Positions 1-6,540 of a stretch of 8,133 bases of DNA are shown in pieces (positions within the stretch are counted from its first letter, which is position 1; each line of letters opens with the position of its first letter). This DNA is from Desulfobacterales bacterium. GTDB taxonomy: Bacteria > Desulfobacterota > Desulfobacteria > Desulfobacterales > C00003060. The translations under genes were made by a program, and so were the position numbers. The DNA is taken from positions 1 through 8,133 of the forward strand of contig DAOVOU010000071.1 in assembly GCA_030629475.1 (NCBI GenBank), in the 5' to 3' direction. Under the pieces are notes generated by a model. It saw nothing but the letters and a program-made list of their open reading frames with translations, was not told the DNA's origin and did not search any database.

Positions 1-114
1 ATGTCGCTTAGAGAACAGGCCAGGCGGTTGGAAATGAGATCCCCTAGCGTAGGGTTCTCGGTCGAAAAGGGAGAAACCATTGCCCGCGAAAATGGGTTGC
101 AATTAATCGAATAA
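1..114 (+). CDS. Unrecognised short reading frame at the window edge, possibly the 3' end of a longer gene
   Basis: An open frame runs from the first base to a TAA stop at 112-114 and gives 37 residues ending in ARENGLQLIE. It begins with ATG at base 1, but no upstream sequence is visible, so I cannot tell whether this is a true start or an internal methionine of a larger protein cut by the window. The peptide is charged and mixed, with no signal peptide, membrane segment or motif that I recognise. It lies 116 bases upstream of the J-domain gene on the same strand. No function is proposed. It could also be a chance open frame. Confidence 0.3.
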   Translation: MSLREQARRLEMRSPSVGFSVEKGETIARENGLQLIE

Positions 115-140
115 GGTTTTGTTACTTTCTTACCAGCGTC

Positions 141-170
141 CCCATTCCATCCCATTCCCACATTCCCACA
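141..170. repeat. Imperfect CATTCCCA-type tandem repeat
   Basis: About three imperfect copies of CATTCCCA sit back to back, with a period of roughly 8-10 bases, in the leader between the edge frame and the J-domain gene. The stretch is strongly pyrimidine-rich on this strand. It is short and low in complexity. I see no hairpin in it and assign no role. Confidence 0.4.
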
Positions 171-218
171 CTGTGACCGGGCTTTCTTGGGGCTCACTGA
201 TCAGACAATATAGAATCC

Positions 219-222
219 GGAG
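219..222 (+). promoter_or_regulatory. Ribosome binding site that supports a TTG start
   Basis: GGAG lies eight bases before the TTG at 231. The frame is open upstream only back to a TGA at 198-200 and offers no ATG or GTG there. This site together with the conserved-looking first residues (YLAQKK) supports initiation at TTG. Confidence 0.6.
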
Positions 223-230
223 ACAAAATC

Positions 231-1250
231 TTGTACCTTGCCCAAAAGAAAATTAAAGGGAAAATACACCATTTCATCAGGGAGTCCTTTAACGATGGGG
301 GTTGTCTCAGAAGCCACGATCTTTTCGATCTTGGCACAAACCCTGCCAGGTACATCGTTTATCCAGGAGGAAATGCCTACTATGTTGATGACGTTGTAGA
401 GGAGAAATTGTGTTCCCTGGGGGCAAAATACGCCACTCATGACCTCGATGATCTCTTCTGGCCCTTTGTAAAACCGGAGATCAGGCGGGTGCTGGAGTGC
501 TTTCGGCAAAGGGCAAAGGCAAGAGCACCACGGGAAGCGATCAACGCCGAGCAACAAGAAAAACTCAGGATGCAGGTGACCGAGTTTGACAAACGGCGCG
601 TTCATTATTTGAGATGCGGCAGCATTGACCAGGGCAGCATCGGGCGGATGCCTGTCAAGCTTTTCAAATGGGTAGTCGGAAAATCACGAGATGAGATAGA
701 ACAGCATTTCATGGAAATGGAAAAATCTCTAGACCCCTTCCAACTCAAGACCTATGCTTACGTCATCTTTGACCTGCAGAGATTCTTTTTAGAGACCGTT
801 GCAAAGAAGATGCCTCATGGACTTGATCAGAATAAGGTCGACAAGTGTTTCCTGGAGGAGATATGCCGACTGAACAGGGATTGTTCTTTCTGGGCTGGAG
901 AAGCATGCGGTGACTTCTTGCACGAACACCTGGTCCGCTATGTTGTCATGTTTTTTGACAATGACTATGGACCGGACACTTTCTGGCACGACTACGTAAA
1001 AGAGTTTATGAACGCGAGAAGGTTTCACAAAGCTCCTGCAAGAAAACGTTCGGTGAGCTTTGAAGAGGCGAGCACCGTATTCGGTGTAAAAAAAGAGGCA
1101 TTGCGAACAATGACAAAACGCGGCCTCACCAGGCTCTACCGACGTATGGCTCAGAAGCTCCATCCTGACAAGGGGGGGACACACGAGAAGTTTATCCAGC
1201 TAACCGAGGCCTACAACGATCTCCTGAGAAGGAAAGGGCCACACCATTAG
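231..1250 (+). CDS. Protein with a C-terminal J domain and a long unassigned N-terminal region
   Basis: The 339-residue product carries a J domain at about residues 276-335, with the HPD tripeptide at 311-313 (LHPDKGG) and the helix after it (KFIQLTEAYNDLLRRK). J domains stimulate the ATPase of Hsp70 (DnaK), so this is a likely DnaK co-chaperone acting in the cytoplasm. It is not DnaJ itself: the J domain is at the C-terminus, and there is no Gly/Phe linker or CXXCXGXG zinc region. Residues 1-275 match no domain I can name. They include a charged, probably helical stretch near 98-130 and aromatic-rich segments. From memory, similar proteins beginning with YLA..K and containing FDLGT.PARYIVYPGGNAYY occur in Desulfobacterota. 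There is no signal peptide. TTG is the start, supported by a GGAG site. The client of the N-terminal part is unknown. Confidence 0.85.
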   Translation: MYLAQKKIKGKIHHFIRESFNDGGCLRSHDLFDLGTNPARYIVYPGGNAYYVDDVVEEKLCSLGAKYATHDLDDLFWPFVKPEIRRVLECFRQRAKARAPREAINAEQQEKLRMQVTEFDKRRVHYLRCGSIDQGSIGRMPVKLFKWVVGKSRDEIEQHFMEMEKSLDPFQLKTYAYVIFDLQRFFLETVAKKMPHGLDQNKVDKCFLEEICRLNRDCSFWAGEACGDFLHEHLVRYVVMFFDNDYGPDTFWHDYVKEFMNARRFHKAPARKRSVSFEEASTVFGVKKEALRTMTKRGLTRLYRRMAQKLHPDKGGTHEKFIQLTEAYNDLLRRKGPHH

Positions 1251-1354
1251 TCCGGGCACCGAGGGCTCAAAGAAGCTGCCAGTGGGCCTCCTTAGCCCTT
1301 CCTCAACACCCGCGCCAAGAACAGAAGAGGGACACTTCAAACTCCGCCTCTATT

Positions 1355-1491
1355 ACCTGCCCGCCATCCGCCTGCCAGCGCCACGCTTGCCGGGCAGCTA
1401 CAATGCCGGACACATGGCAATGGCGGGCAGGTTGCCAGGTACAGCTATCATGTAAGCTACATGCCCCGCATGGCGTTGGCAGGCGGGCAGG
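1355..1491. repeat. Nested inverted and tandem GC-rich repeat, REP-like
   Basis: Two inverted pairs interlock. ACCTGCCCGCCAT (1355-1367) has an exact reverse complement at 1420-1432 (13 bases). A 19-base segment at 1368-1386 matches the reverse complement of 1468-1486 with two mismatches. On top of this, 1387-1431 and 1432-1491 are two imperfect direct copies of one unit: both open with TTGCC and a CAGCTA core and close with GGGCAGG. The arms could fold into long hairpins on either strand. The location between two convergent genes, and the GGCAGGCGGGCAGG core, fit a dispersed palindromic (REP-like) element. Only one locus is visible here, so dispersal is inferred. Confidence 0.65.
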
Positions 1492-1550
1492 GGGGATTTT
1501 CATGCTTACGCGCAACCTGACTCTGACGGGGCCTTGACCCGACCCAGTAT

Positions 1551-1569
1551 TGCCTTATGATCTAAGGCA
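1551..1569. other. Small perfect hairpin in the intergenic gap
   Basis: TGCCTTA at 1551-1557 pairs with TAAGGCA at 1563-1569 around a five-base loop (TGATC). It lies downstream of both convergent genes. No T-run follows on either strand, so it is not a standard intrinsic terminator. It might be a processing or 3'-end stabilising hairpin. Confidence 0.4.
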
Positions 1570-1653
1570 TTTGCTGCTCGGCATGTCTGGAGAGCATGGG
1601 GACGTTATTGACTAGGTTGAATAAGTGTGGTACAGAAACGGCATAGTCTGCCC

Positions 1654-3036
1654 TCAGAAATAATACCTGACCCTCAATTCTACTTTGTAATTATTCTGCT
1701 TTTCACCATATTCACTGAACCTTTCTCCAGCAATAAATGTTCCTTTAAGTCTCAACTCCAGATTCGTGATACGGGCATATAATAGCTCCGGCGATAGGGA
1801 AAAACTCTGATCATTGACATTAAATATCCAGGTCATGGAAGGGGTGAAGTAGAGGATATCAAAGGGCTCCTTCTGGCTGATACGCAGATAGAGGTAGTCT
1901 TTCATGGGGTTCATCTTGCCATATTTGCCTTCGCTAAGATTTGATGCCTTCTTTAGTAGGGTATCATTTTCCGTTGAAAGATAAAGGTCATAACCATTGT
2001 TGATATAAGAAAAATAATCTTTCATGTCACCTTCGGTAAATCCTGTGCCATTGTGGTAGTATTCAAGGATATAGGTGGTATCTAGGGTGCTCAGGTAGCG
2101 GAGGCCCATCAGATAACTCTGGACATCGGATTCCGTCTCAAACGTTCTTCCGTCCTGGTCAATAACGCTTTTTTTGTAATCCTTGATGTAGGCAAACTCC
2201 CCGTGAATCTCAAAGTTGGTTAAAATGTTCCTTGAGAAATCAAATCCGTAGCGAGGGGGCTTGCTATCCCCGGTAAGGAACATCAGGTCAATATCCGTGT
2301 CATAATATAAGAAATAGAGCTTCCCTGCGAAGTTGAGCTTATGATCATCCCCAAAATCGTCATTCATCTCTCCATAAACCGGTACCAGTACCGGGGTAAA
2401 GGAAAAAGTTTTTAGAGGTCCTCCCAGGCTTCTTATGTAATCTGCTGAGGCCACGATGAAGCCCTCCAGGTTAAGGGCAGGATCATCCGGGTTCTTGGGC
2501 CGGTCAACAAAGGCCACCGGATTCCAGGCATACCCCTTTCCCCATTTCAGGGTCTTTTTCCCTGCATCAATGGTCAGGGAGAAGGAAGGTTTTACCGACA
2601 AATACGCCTCGTAGAGGATCGTTTCTCCGGACCAGCCCTTATAAGTCTTTTCCAGGTCGCTATTGGTCCTCACAAAAAACCGTGAAACACCTTTTTCGTA
2701 ACTCCCTTCCAACTGAAGTGTGAAATCATATTCATCAAGGACGCGCCCTTCATCCCGGGCATAAAATCTGAGTTTGTATAGAGAGGCATCCCTGTCCAAA
2801 CCAAAAAGAATCGGTCTGAACTCGGCATAACCGCCGAGATGGTAGTGCTTTTTCTCTATTTCCGAGAGGTCAAAAGAGAATTCATCCTGTGAAAGGACAG
2901 GTTGGGCAGAAAAATTACAGACCACAAAGCAGAGAAACAAACAAAATAGTTTTCTGATGCTGGATGCTGGATACTGGATACTGGGATCGGAAAAAGGGAA
3001 TTCCTGTGCTCTTGGAGGCGAAACTCTAATGTGCAT
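1654..3036 (-). CDS. Outer-membrane beta-barrel (porin-like) protein
   Basis: The product of up to 460 residues has a hydrophobic export core at about residues 30-43 (LFCLFLCFVV), a probable cleavage region near 44-50 (AQPVLSQ), and then a body of alternating polar and aromatic residues typical of antiparallel beta strands. It ends in RVRYYF; a terminal aromatic residue is the usual recognition signal for Bam-dependent barrel insertion. I do not recognise a named family. It is the last gene of the envelope operon, 137 bases after the LolA-like gene, which suggests it is the outer-membrane end of the same route. The start is uncertain. The ATG at 3034-3036 lacks a Shine-Dalgarno site and would give an unusually long 29-residue stretch ahead of the hydrophobic core. 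The residues immediately before that core come from a heptamer repeat (2956-2983), which may have altered the original start. Confidence 0.75.
   Translation of the reverse strand: MHIRVSPPRAQEFPFSDPSIQYPASSIRKLFCLFLCFVVCNFSAQPVLSQDEFSFDLSEIEKKHYHLGGYAEFRPILFGLDRDASLYKLRFYARDEGRVLDEYDFTLQLEGSYEKGVSRFFVRTNSDLEKTYKGWSGETILYEAYLSVKPSFSLTIDAGKKTLKWGKGYAWNPVAFVDRPKNPDDPALNLEGFIVASADYIRSLGGPLKTFSFTPVLVPVYGEMNDDFGDDHKLNFAGKLYFLYYDTDIDLMFLTGDSKPPRYGFDFSRNILTNFEIHGEFAYIKDYKKSVIDQDGRTFETESDVQSYLMGLRYLSTLDTTYILEYYHNGTGFTEGDMKDYFSYINNGYDLYLSTENDTLLKKASNLSEGKYGKMNPMKDYLYLRISQKEPFDILYFTPSMTWIFNVNDQSFSLSPELLYARITNLELRLKGTFIAGERFSEYGEKQNNYKVELRVRYYF
2956..2983. repeat. Four-copy heptamer array at the barrel gene's N-terminus
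   Basis: Four 7-base units follow without gaps: GATGCTG twice, then GATACTG twice on the + strand (CAGTATC, CAGTATC, CAGCATC, CAGCATC in the gene's direction). They encode SIQYPASSI just ahead of the signal-peptide core. Because seven is not a multiple of three, any change in copy number shifts the reading frame relative to the upstream ATG at 3036. Confidence 0.8.
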
Positions 3037-3073
3037 GGGTGGAATTTTGCAAATTTATAGCAACACCTCAACC

Positions 3074-3170
3074 CTTTGAAAATGTGCTCGCTTCAAAGAC
3101 GATGCAATTTTGATTCGTTTTTGAGTCCGTTGCGGACGCTATATGAAATAGCGAAGCGATTTCATGACTC
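3074..3170. other. Cluster of inverted repeats between the LolA-like and barrel genes
   Basis: Several short stems fill the 137-base gap. CTTTGAA (3074-3080) pairs with TTCAAAG (3092-3098). GTCCG (3125-3129) pairs with CGGAC (3133-3137) around TTG. ATGAAAT (3143-3149) pairs with ATTTCAT (3159-3165). The alternative pairing CGCTAT (3137-3142) with ATAGCG (3148-3153) competes with that stem. GAGTC (3123-3127) and GACTC (3166-3170) bracket the last group. No T-run follows, so this is not a classical terminator. It may attenuate or process the mRNA between the two genes, or be a small dispersed palindrome. Confidence 0.5.
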
Positions 3171-3173
3171 GAT

Positions 3174-3902
3174 TTATCTCAACGACTCCATATTCGGCAT
3201 ATAAGTCAAGGTAAAGACCTCATCTTTCAATTCCCTCTCCTTAATCTTGGCAAATATCATGATGGACTTGTAACCTTTGTAAAGAGGGCTTTCTGTTTCT
3301 ACTACAGACGGTCTTACAATGCCTCCTCCAAAGTCTTCTGTTTTTTTGAAATAAATGGTCTTTATCAGCATTGAAGCTTCTGTTAAGCAATCAATTTTCC
3401 TGGGCAATATCTTGTTCTTATCCACCCACATTTTGAGTTTGTCATAGGCAACGGTTTTTGTTTTTGCCTTGAGATGTAGGACATACTCATTCCCCATGTC
3501 CTCCATCTGTACCACGTTGTATTCGGCCGCATAATCCAATCGCAATATATCAGAGTTATTGAACACCCCTCCAACAACAGACTGGAGGCTTGTTATGCGA
3601 ATCGGTTTTCCAACATTAGGGATATAAAGCCACATGTTTTCTTCAAGTCTCAGCGTGCTTCTTCCTTTCTCGCTGGCAGGGGAGATAAACAACGCAGCAA
3701 CTTTATCTCTTCCCTTTTTTACGGTGAACAGTATGAACTCCTTTTTTCTTCCATCAGGCTCGATGTTTATGAGTTTTCTGTACGTCTCATAGGAGTCGGG
3801 GCTGAGGTTTCTGTCCACCTGTTCTAAAAGCTGATTAGGGGCGGTCGCAAAAGCAGGAGCTGCAAACAACAGCGATATAAAAACGGCTACGATTTTGAGC
3901 AT
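3174..3902 (-). CDS. LolA-like periplasmic carrier, outer-membrane lipoprotein-sorting type
   Basis: This 242-residue protein has a clear signal peptide (residues 1-19, cleavage after AFA) and a body that I assign to the LolA_like / COG2834 group of outer-membrane lipoprotein-sorting proteins. These form an open half-barrel that holds acyl chains while crossing the periplasm. Supporting segments are the early RNLSPDSYETYRKLINIE, the middle MWLYIPNVGKPIRI and VVGGVFNNSDILRLDY, and MWVDKNKILPRKIDC, where a basic or polar residue follows a predicted strand. It is not the classical LolA by length or sequence, and no LolB is nearby. A GGAGG site seven bases before the ATG supports the start. It follows the NifX-like gene by 56 bases in the same operon, so the likely partner is the ABC transporter upstream. 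Its cargo (lipoprotein, lipid or other hydrophobic molecule) cannot be told from sequence. Confidence 0.8.
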   Translation of the reverse strand: MLKIVAVFISLLFAAPAFATAPNQLLEQVDRNLSPDSYETYRKLINIEPDGRKKEFILFTVKKGRDKVAALFISPASEKGRSTLRLEENMWLYIPNVGKPIRITSLQSVVGGVFNNSDILRLDYAAEYNVVQMEDMGNEYVLHLKAKTKTVAYDKLKMWVDKNKILPRKIDCLTEASMLIKTIYFKKTEDFGGGIVRPSVVETESPLYKGYKSIMIFAKIKERELKDEVFTLTYMPNMESLR

Positions 3903-3958
3903 AAATAACCTCCCTTCTGTTTCAAAAAGCTTTGCAGATGTGCATTTCTTTCTGCCTG

Positions 3959-4354
3959 CTACTTGAGTTCTAAAAGCTTCTTGACAGCCTCGTCTACACG
4001 GCCCTTAAATTCAAAATGACTTATACGTTTTCCTTTCAGGGCATTGATCATTTTGATACCAAAGTTTTCTGCAATCACAATATTGACGCCTTTCGCGGCA
4101 AGGAAATTTGCTGCTGAAGGCCCGGCCCCACGGGCTACATCTTTGTAAGGGTTAGAGATGGCTTCTATTAGATTCCCCTTACCATCAAAGACGAGATAGT
4201 ATGGACTGCGAGCAGCCAGGTTGCTCACAGAGCCTGTCGTAGTTTTCCCTATGGATGCGACCGCAATCTTCACCGCCCCCTTCTCAGCGGCATATGTACA
4301 AACTGATAGCATTAGTGAGACAGCAAGACTTAAAAAAAGGATCATCTTTTTCAT
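3959..4354 (-). CDS. Exported NifX-like protein (dinitrogenase FeMo-cofactor biosynthesis domain)
   Basis: From the ATG at 4352-4354 the product is 131 residues: a signal peptide (1-22, KKM followed by a hydrophobic run, cleavage probably after TYA) and one compact domain at about 28-125. The domain reads as the NifX/NafY/VnfX-type fold: VKIAVAS at the start, a YYLVFD strand, then GAGPSAANFLAAKGVNIVIA and a C-terminal helix starting DEAVKKLL. Cytoplasmic relatives bind the FeMo cofactor or its precursors, or are small proteins of unknown role. An exported copy is unusual. The mature part has no cysteine or histidine cluster; the only cysteine is in the signal peptide, where LSVC is a poor lipobox. 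An ATG six codons upstream (4372) lies inside the permease gene, and the AGGAGG site favours the shorter start. It sits between the permease and the LolA-like gene. Confidence 0.8.
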   Translation of the reverse strand: MKKMILFLSLAVSLMLSVCTYAAEKGAVKIAVASIGKTTTGSVSNLAARSPYYLVFDGKGNLIEAISNPYKDVARGAGPSAANFLAAKGVNIVIAENFGIKMINALKGKRISHFEFKGRVDEAVKKLLELK

Positions 4355-4360
4355 GTTACA

Positions 4361-4366
4361 CCTCCT
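4361..4366 (-). promoter_or_regulatory. Shine-Dalgarno site that decides the NifX-like start
   Basis: A perfect AGGAGG lies six bases before the ATG at 4354 and overlaps the TAG stop of the permease (4365-4367). This selects the downstream ATG over the one at 4372 and implies that ribosomes ending the permease pass straight on to this gene. Confidence 0.8.
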
Positions 4367-5603
4367 ACACATGTCTTAGGGCCTGGACAGGATCCATTCT
4401 TGAGGCCTTAAAGGCCGGCTGAAGGCTTGCCAGGACAGAGACGATGATGACGATGACAGATATCAGCAAGAGGTCGTTCGGATTTACGGATGTGGAGAGG
4501 ATCAGCCCCTTCTGCCTGCCAAAATTAAAGGTGATTTTAGAAATATTGATGACAAAGATAATTGCTCCCCCCAGGAGACTGCCGATAGCCGCTCCGATAA
4601 AACCGAGGCAGAAGCCCTCAATGACAAACATGGAAAGGATTTTCCCGGGCAGCGTGCCTATAGCCGCTATGGTTCCTATCTCTCTCACCCGTTCATAGAC
4701 CGCCATGATCATGACATTCATGATGCTTATCAAGACGATGGCTACAAGCATGAGTTTGACAAAGAATGTCATCACATCAATCATTCTCGCTACGTTATAG
4801 AAAGGGGAGAGCTTTTCCCATGTATGCACCTCGAAGATCGGCTTGCCCTGCTTGTTTCGTTCTTTTGAGAGCATATCATGGAGTCTATTATGTACCGCAT
4901 ACAGATGACTAAAATCTCTTACCCTTATGGCGATCTCGCTTATCTCCACGTTATCCATCCTGAGAATCTCCGTGGCATCTTCGATATGGATGTATCCATC
5001 CCTCCCTCCTGGCCCGGTGGCACTCTCCAGTATCCCTCCCACTCTGAATTGTTTCCCGTTTATGGAGCCATCCTTGTTTGTGGCAATGACAACGACCATG
5101 TCACCAACTTTCACTTTCATGCCTTTGGCAAGGAGTTCCGGAACAAGAATTTCTCCTTTCTTGATGATTTTTTCTCCCTCTTTTATCCTTGATAGAAGAA
5201 GCGGTGCCGTTTTTATCTCTTTCTCTGGGTAGACACCATTGACTCTTATATTAGTTGTCTCGACAAAATTGCTGAACATGCCGCCAAACTTTATCCTTGC
5301 TGAATATACCTCTATCTCCGGAATTTCTTTGATCGCCTCATCAATTTTTTTGACGGCCGGCGACTTCAGATTCATGGTAAGCGGCAGGCTGTCTATGGAG
5401 GCCACATAGCCTTTTCTATGTATCTGGACATGTCCGAGAAATGAGTCCGTGATCTGGCCTATCATCATATTTTTGAACGACCCTGAAACCGCTACAAAGA
5501 CTGAGACGAATACAACACCGGTGACAATCAATGAGGCTGTGAGGATGGTCCTTCTTTTGTACCTTCTGAGGTTTCTCGCAGCAATCCTGAGTACACTAAA
5601 CAT
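4365..5603 (-). CDS. ABC transporter permease, LolE/MacB (FtsX) type
   Basis: The 412-residue protein has the usual four-helix plan of this class. A cytoplasmic basic stretch (RNLRRYKRRT) leads into membrane segment 1 (about 20-43), followed by a large periplasmic MacB_PCD-like domain (about 44-275) and a C-terminal FtsX domain with helices at about 277-301, 325-353 and 377-396. The conserved cytoplasmic loop ERVREIGTIAAIG (304-316) contacts the ATPase. Such permeases do not pump across a channel in the ordinary way. They use ATP-driven movement of the periplasmic domain to push lipoproteins or other substrates towards the outer membrane (LolCDE, MacB families). It overlaps the ATPase gene by eight bases and has its own AGGAGG at 5612-5617. 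Only one permease gene is present, so the complex is probably a homodimer with two copies of the ATPase. Confidence 0.9.
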   Translation of the reverse strand: MFSVLRIAARNLRRYKRRTILTASLIVTGVVFVSVFVAVSGSFKNMMIGQITDSFLGHVQIHRKGYVASIDSLPLTMNLKSPAVKKIDEAIKEIPEIEVYSARIKFGGMFSNFVETTNIRVNGVYPEKEIKTAPLLLSRIKEGEKIIKKGEILVPELLAKGMKVKVGDMVVVIATNKDGSINGKQFRVGGILESATGPGGRDGYIHIEDATEILRMDNVEISEIAIRVRDFSHLYAVHNRLHDMLSKERNKQGKPIFEVHTWEKLSPFYNVARMIDVMTFFVKLMLVAIVLISIMNVMIMAVYERVREIGTIAAIGTLPGKILSMFVIEGFCLGFIGAAIGSLLGGAIIFVINISKITFNFGRQKGLILSTSVNPNDLLLISVIVIIVSVLASLQPAFKASRMDPVQALRHV

Positions 5604-6300
5604 CGCCAGTACCTCCTTTCGCCTCTCTGCCGGTCAGCTCTCCATCCTCAAGTGTATAAATAATCTCTGCCTCGGCCACTACCCTCGGGTCATGGGTTGA
5701 AAATATGAACGTTGTCCCGGATTCATCCCTCATCTTTTTCATAAGCTCTATGACCATGCGGGCGGTTTTGCGATCTAGATTGGCGGTAGGCTCATCTGCA
5801 ATCACTACGTTAGGGTTGGTAACCAATGCCCTTGCAACCGCCACTCTCTGCTTCTGACCTCCTGAAATCTGGTCCGGGTATTTGTCCTTCTGTTCACCCA
5901 TTCCCACAGCTTCCAGCGTGGACATCACGCTCTTTTTTCTTTTTTGGGCCGGAATATTCTGAACCATGATTAGAGGGTATTCGATATTTTCGTAAACCGT
6001 AAGAACCGGGATAAGATTAAAATTCTGAAAAATAAACCCGATATGATTACCGCGGAAAGAAGCGCTCTGTTTTTGGTCGAGGGTGGAAACATCGGTGTCC
6101 GCAACCGTCAGTTGTCCGTGTGTCGGCTTATCCAGACAACCAATGAGATTTAAGAGTGTTGTCTTGCCGCTTCCCGACGGCCCTACAAATGATACAAAGG
6201 AGGACGGTTCAATCTCAAAGCTTACGCCCTTTAATGCCTTAATGCTGATCTCGCCTGCCTGATAATCTTTGCTGATATCCTCCGCCACGATTAATGACAT
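5596..6300 (-). CDS. ABC transporter ATP-binding protein, LolD/MacB type
   Basis: This 234-residue ATPase shows all catalytic motifs: Walker A GPSGSGKTT (40-48, Lys46), Q-loop Gln92 in IFQNFNLIP, signature ISGGQKQR (145-152; Leu is more usual than Ile at the first position), Walker B VVIADEP with Asp169 and Glu170, D-loop ANLD, and switch His203 in STHD. The sequence LIPVLTVYENIEYPL after the Q-loop is typical of the LolD/MacB/FtsE subgroup that partners FtsX-type permeases. It is the first gene of the operon, with a clear promoter upstream and an AAGGAG site seven bases before the ATG. Its stop codon lies inside the permease start (ATGTTTAG), so the two are made together. It acts on the cytoplasmic face of the inner membrane. 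Confidence 0.92.
   Translation of the reverse strand: MSLIVAEDISKDYQAGEISIKALKGVSFEIEPSSFVSFVGPSGSGKTTLLNLIGCLDKPTHGQLTVADTDVSTLDQKQSASFRGNHIGFIFQNFNLIPVLTVYENIEYPLIMVQNIPAQKRKKSVMSTLEAVGMGEQKDKYPDQISGGQKQRVAVARALVTNPNVVIADEPTANLDRKTARMVIELMKKMRDESGTTFIFSTHDPRVVAEAEIIYTLEDGELTGREAKGGTGDV
5612..5617 (-). promoter_or_regulatory. Shine-Dalgarno site of the permease gene
   Basis: AGGAGG lies eight bases before the permease ATG, inside the last codons of the ATPase gene. With the eight-base gene overlap it indicates coupled translation of ATPase and permease. Confidence 0.8.
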
Positions 6301-6386
6301 AACCGTACTCCTTTTACCAATGTCAGATTTGACGGCTTTGTGAATCCGGCTATGAAAATAACAGGAACTCGCTTTTTAGTAAGGGG

Positions 6387-6415
6387 AGCATAGGGAAAAT
6401 TGAGTTGTGTGTCAA
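6387..6415 (-). promoter_or_regulatory. Sigma70-type promoter of the envelope operon
   Basis: Read on the minus strand, a perfect TTGACA (6410-6415) is followed after exactly 17 bases by TATGCT (6387-6392, four of six consensus bases). Transcription would start near 6380 and leave a leader of about 80 bases before the ATPase ATG at 6300. No operator-like repeat overlaps it, so constitutive or housekeeping expression is the simplest reading. Confidence 0.65.
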
Positions 6416-6540
6416 GATAGAAACTGGAACCCACTCCCTTTCCTTGCGGTGTCGCCGAACCTTCCTACCCTGTCATTAGTAGAAAAATACAGTGTCCCAA
6501 GTCGATATATACATTGTTGACCCCATTTACCATCCTCAGG

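Larger units (their letters stand above)
1251..1653. other. Gene-free gap between convergent genes
   Basis: This 403-base stretch separates the J-domain gene from the convergent barrel gene. It contains a GC-rich nested repeat (1355-1491) and a small hairpin (1551-1569), described separately. No reading frame here looks like a protein: the 70-codon minus-strand frame at 1303-1515 runs through the repeat and has biased, repeat-derived composition. I found no hairpin followed by a T-run on either strand, so no intrinsic terminator can be named for either flanking gene. Confidence 0.6.

Noticed and set aside
185..214. Possible promoter TTGGGG, 16 bases, TATAGA ahead of the J-domain gene
   Set aside because: Transcription would begin at about the ribosome site (219-222), leaving no usable leader, and the -35 match is poor.
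1355..1491. CRISPR array
   Set aside because: The units are imperfect, adjacent and mutually inverted, without regular unique spacers, and no cas gene is present.
1303..1515. 70-codon minus-strand frame
   Set aside because: It is made largely of the GC-rich repeat, lacks a ribosome site, and its proline/alanine/cysteine composition reflects the repeat rather than a protein.
1328..1640. GAGGGACACTTC near 1328 and GGGGACGTTATTGAC near 1598 as possible flanks of a lost REP-associated (Y1/IS200-like) transposase
   Set aside because: They resemble flanks I associate with such elements, but no transposase remnant lies between them and no terminal structure can be defined.
4355..4372. Upstream ATG for the NifX-like gene, adding six residues (MCRRCN)
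   Set aside because: It lies before the AGGAGG site and overlaps the permease end; the ATG at 4354 has the correct spacing and gives a standard signal peptide.
4444..5232. Plus-strand open frames across the permease gene
   Set aside because: They are antisense shadows of a permease with clear membrane and FtsX motifs.
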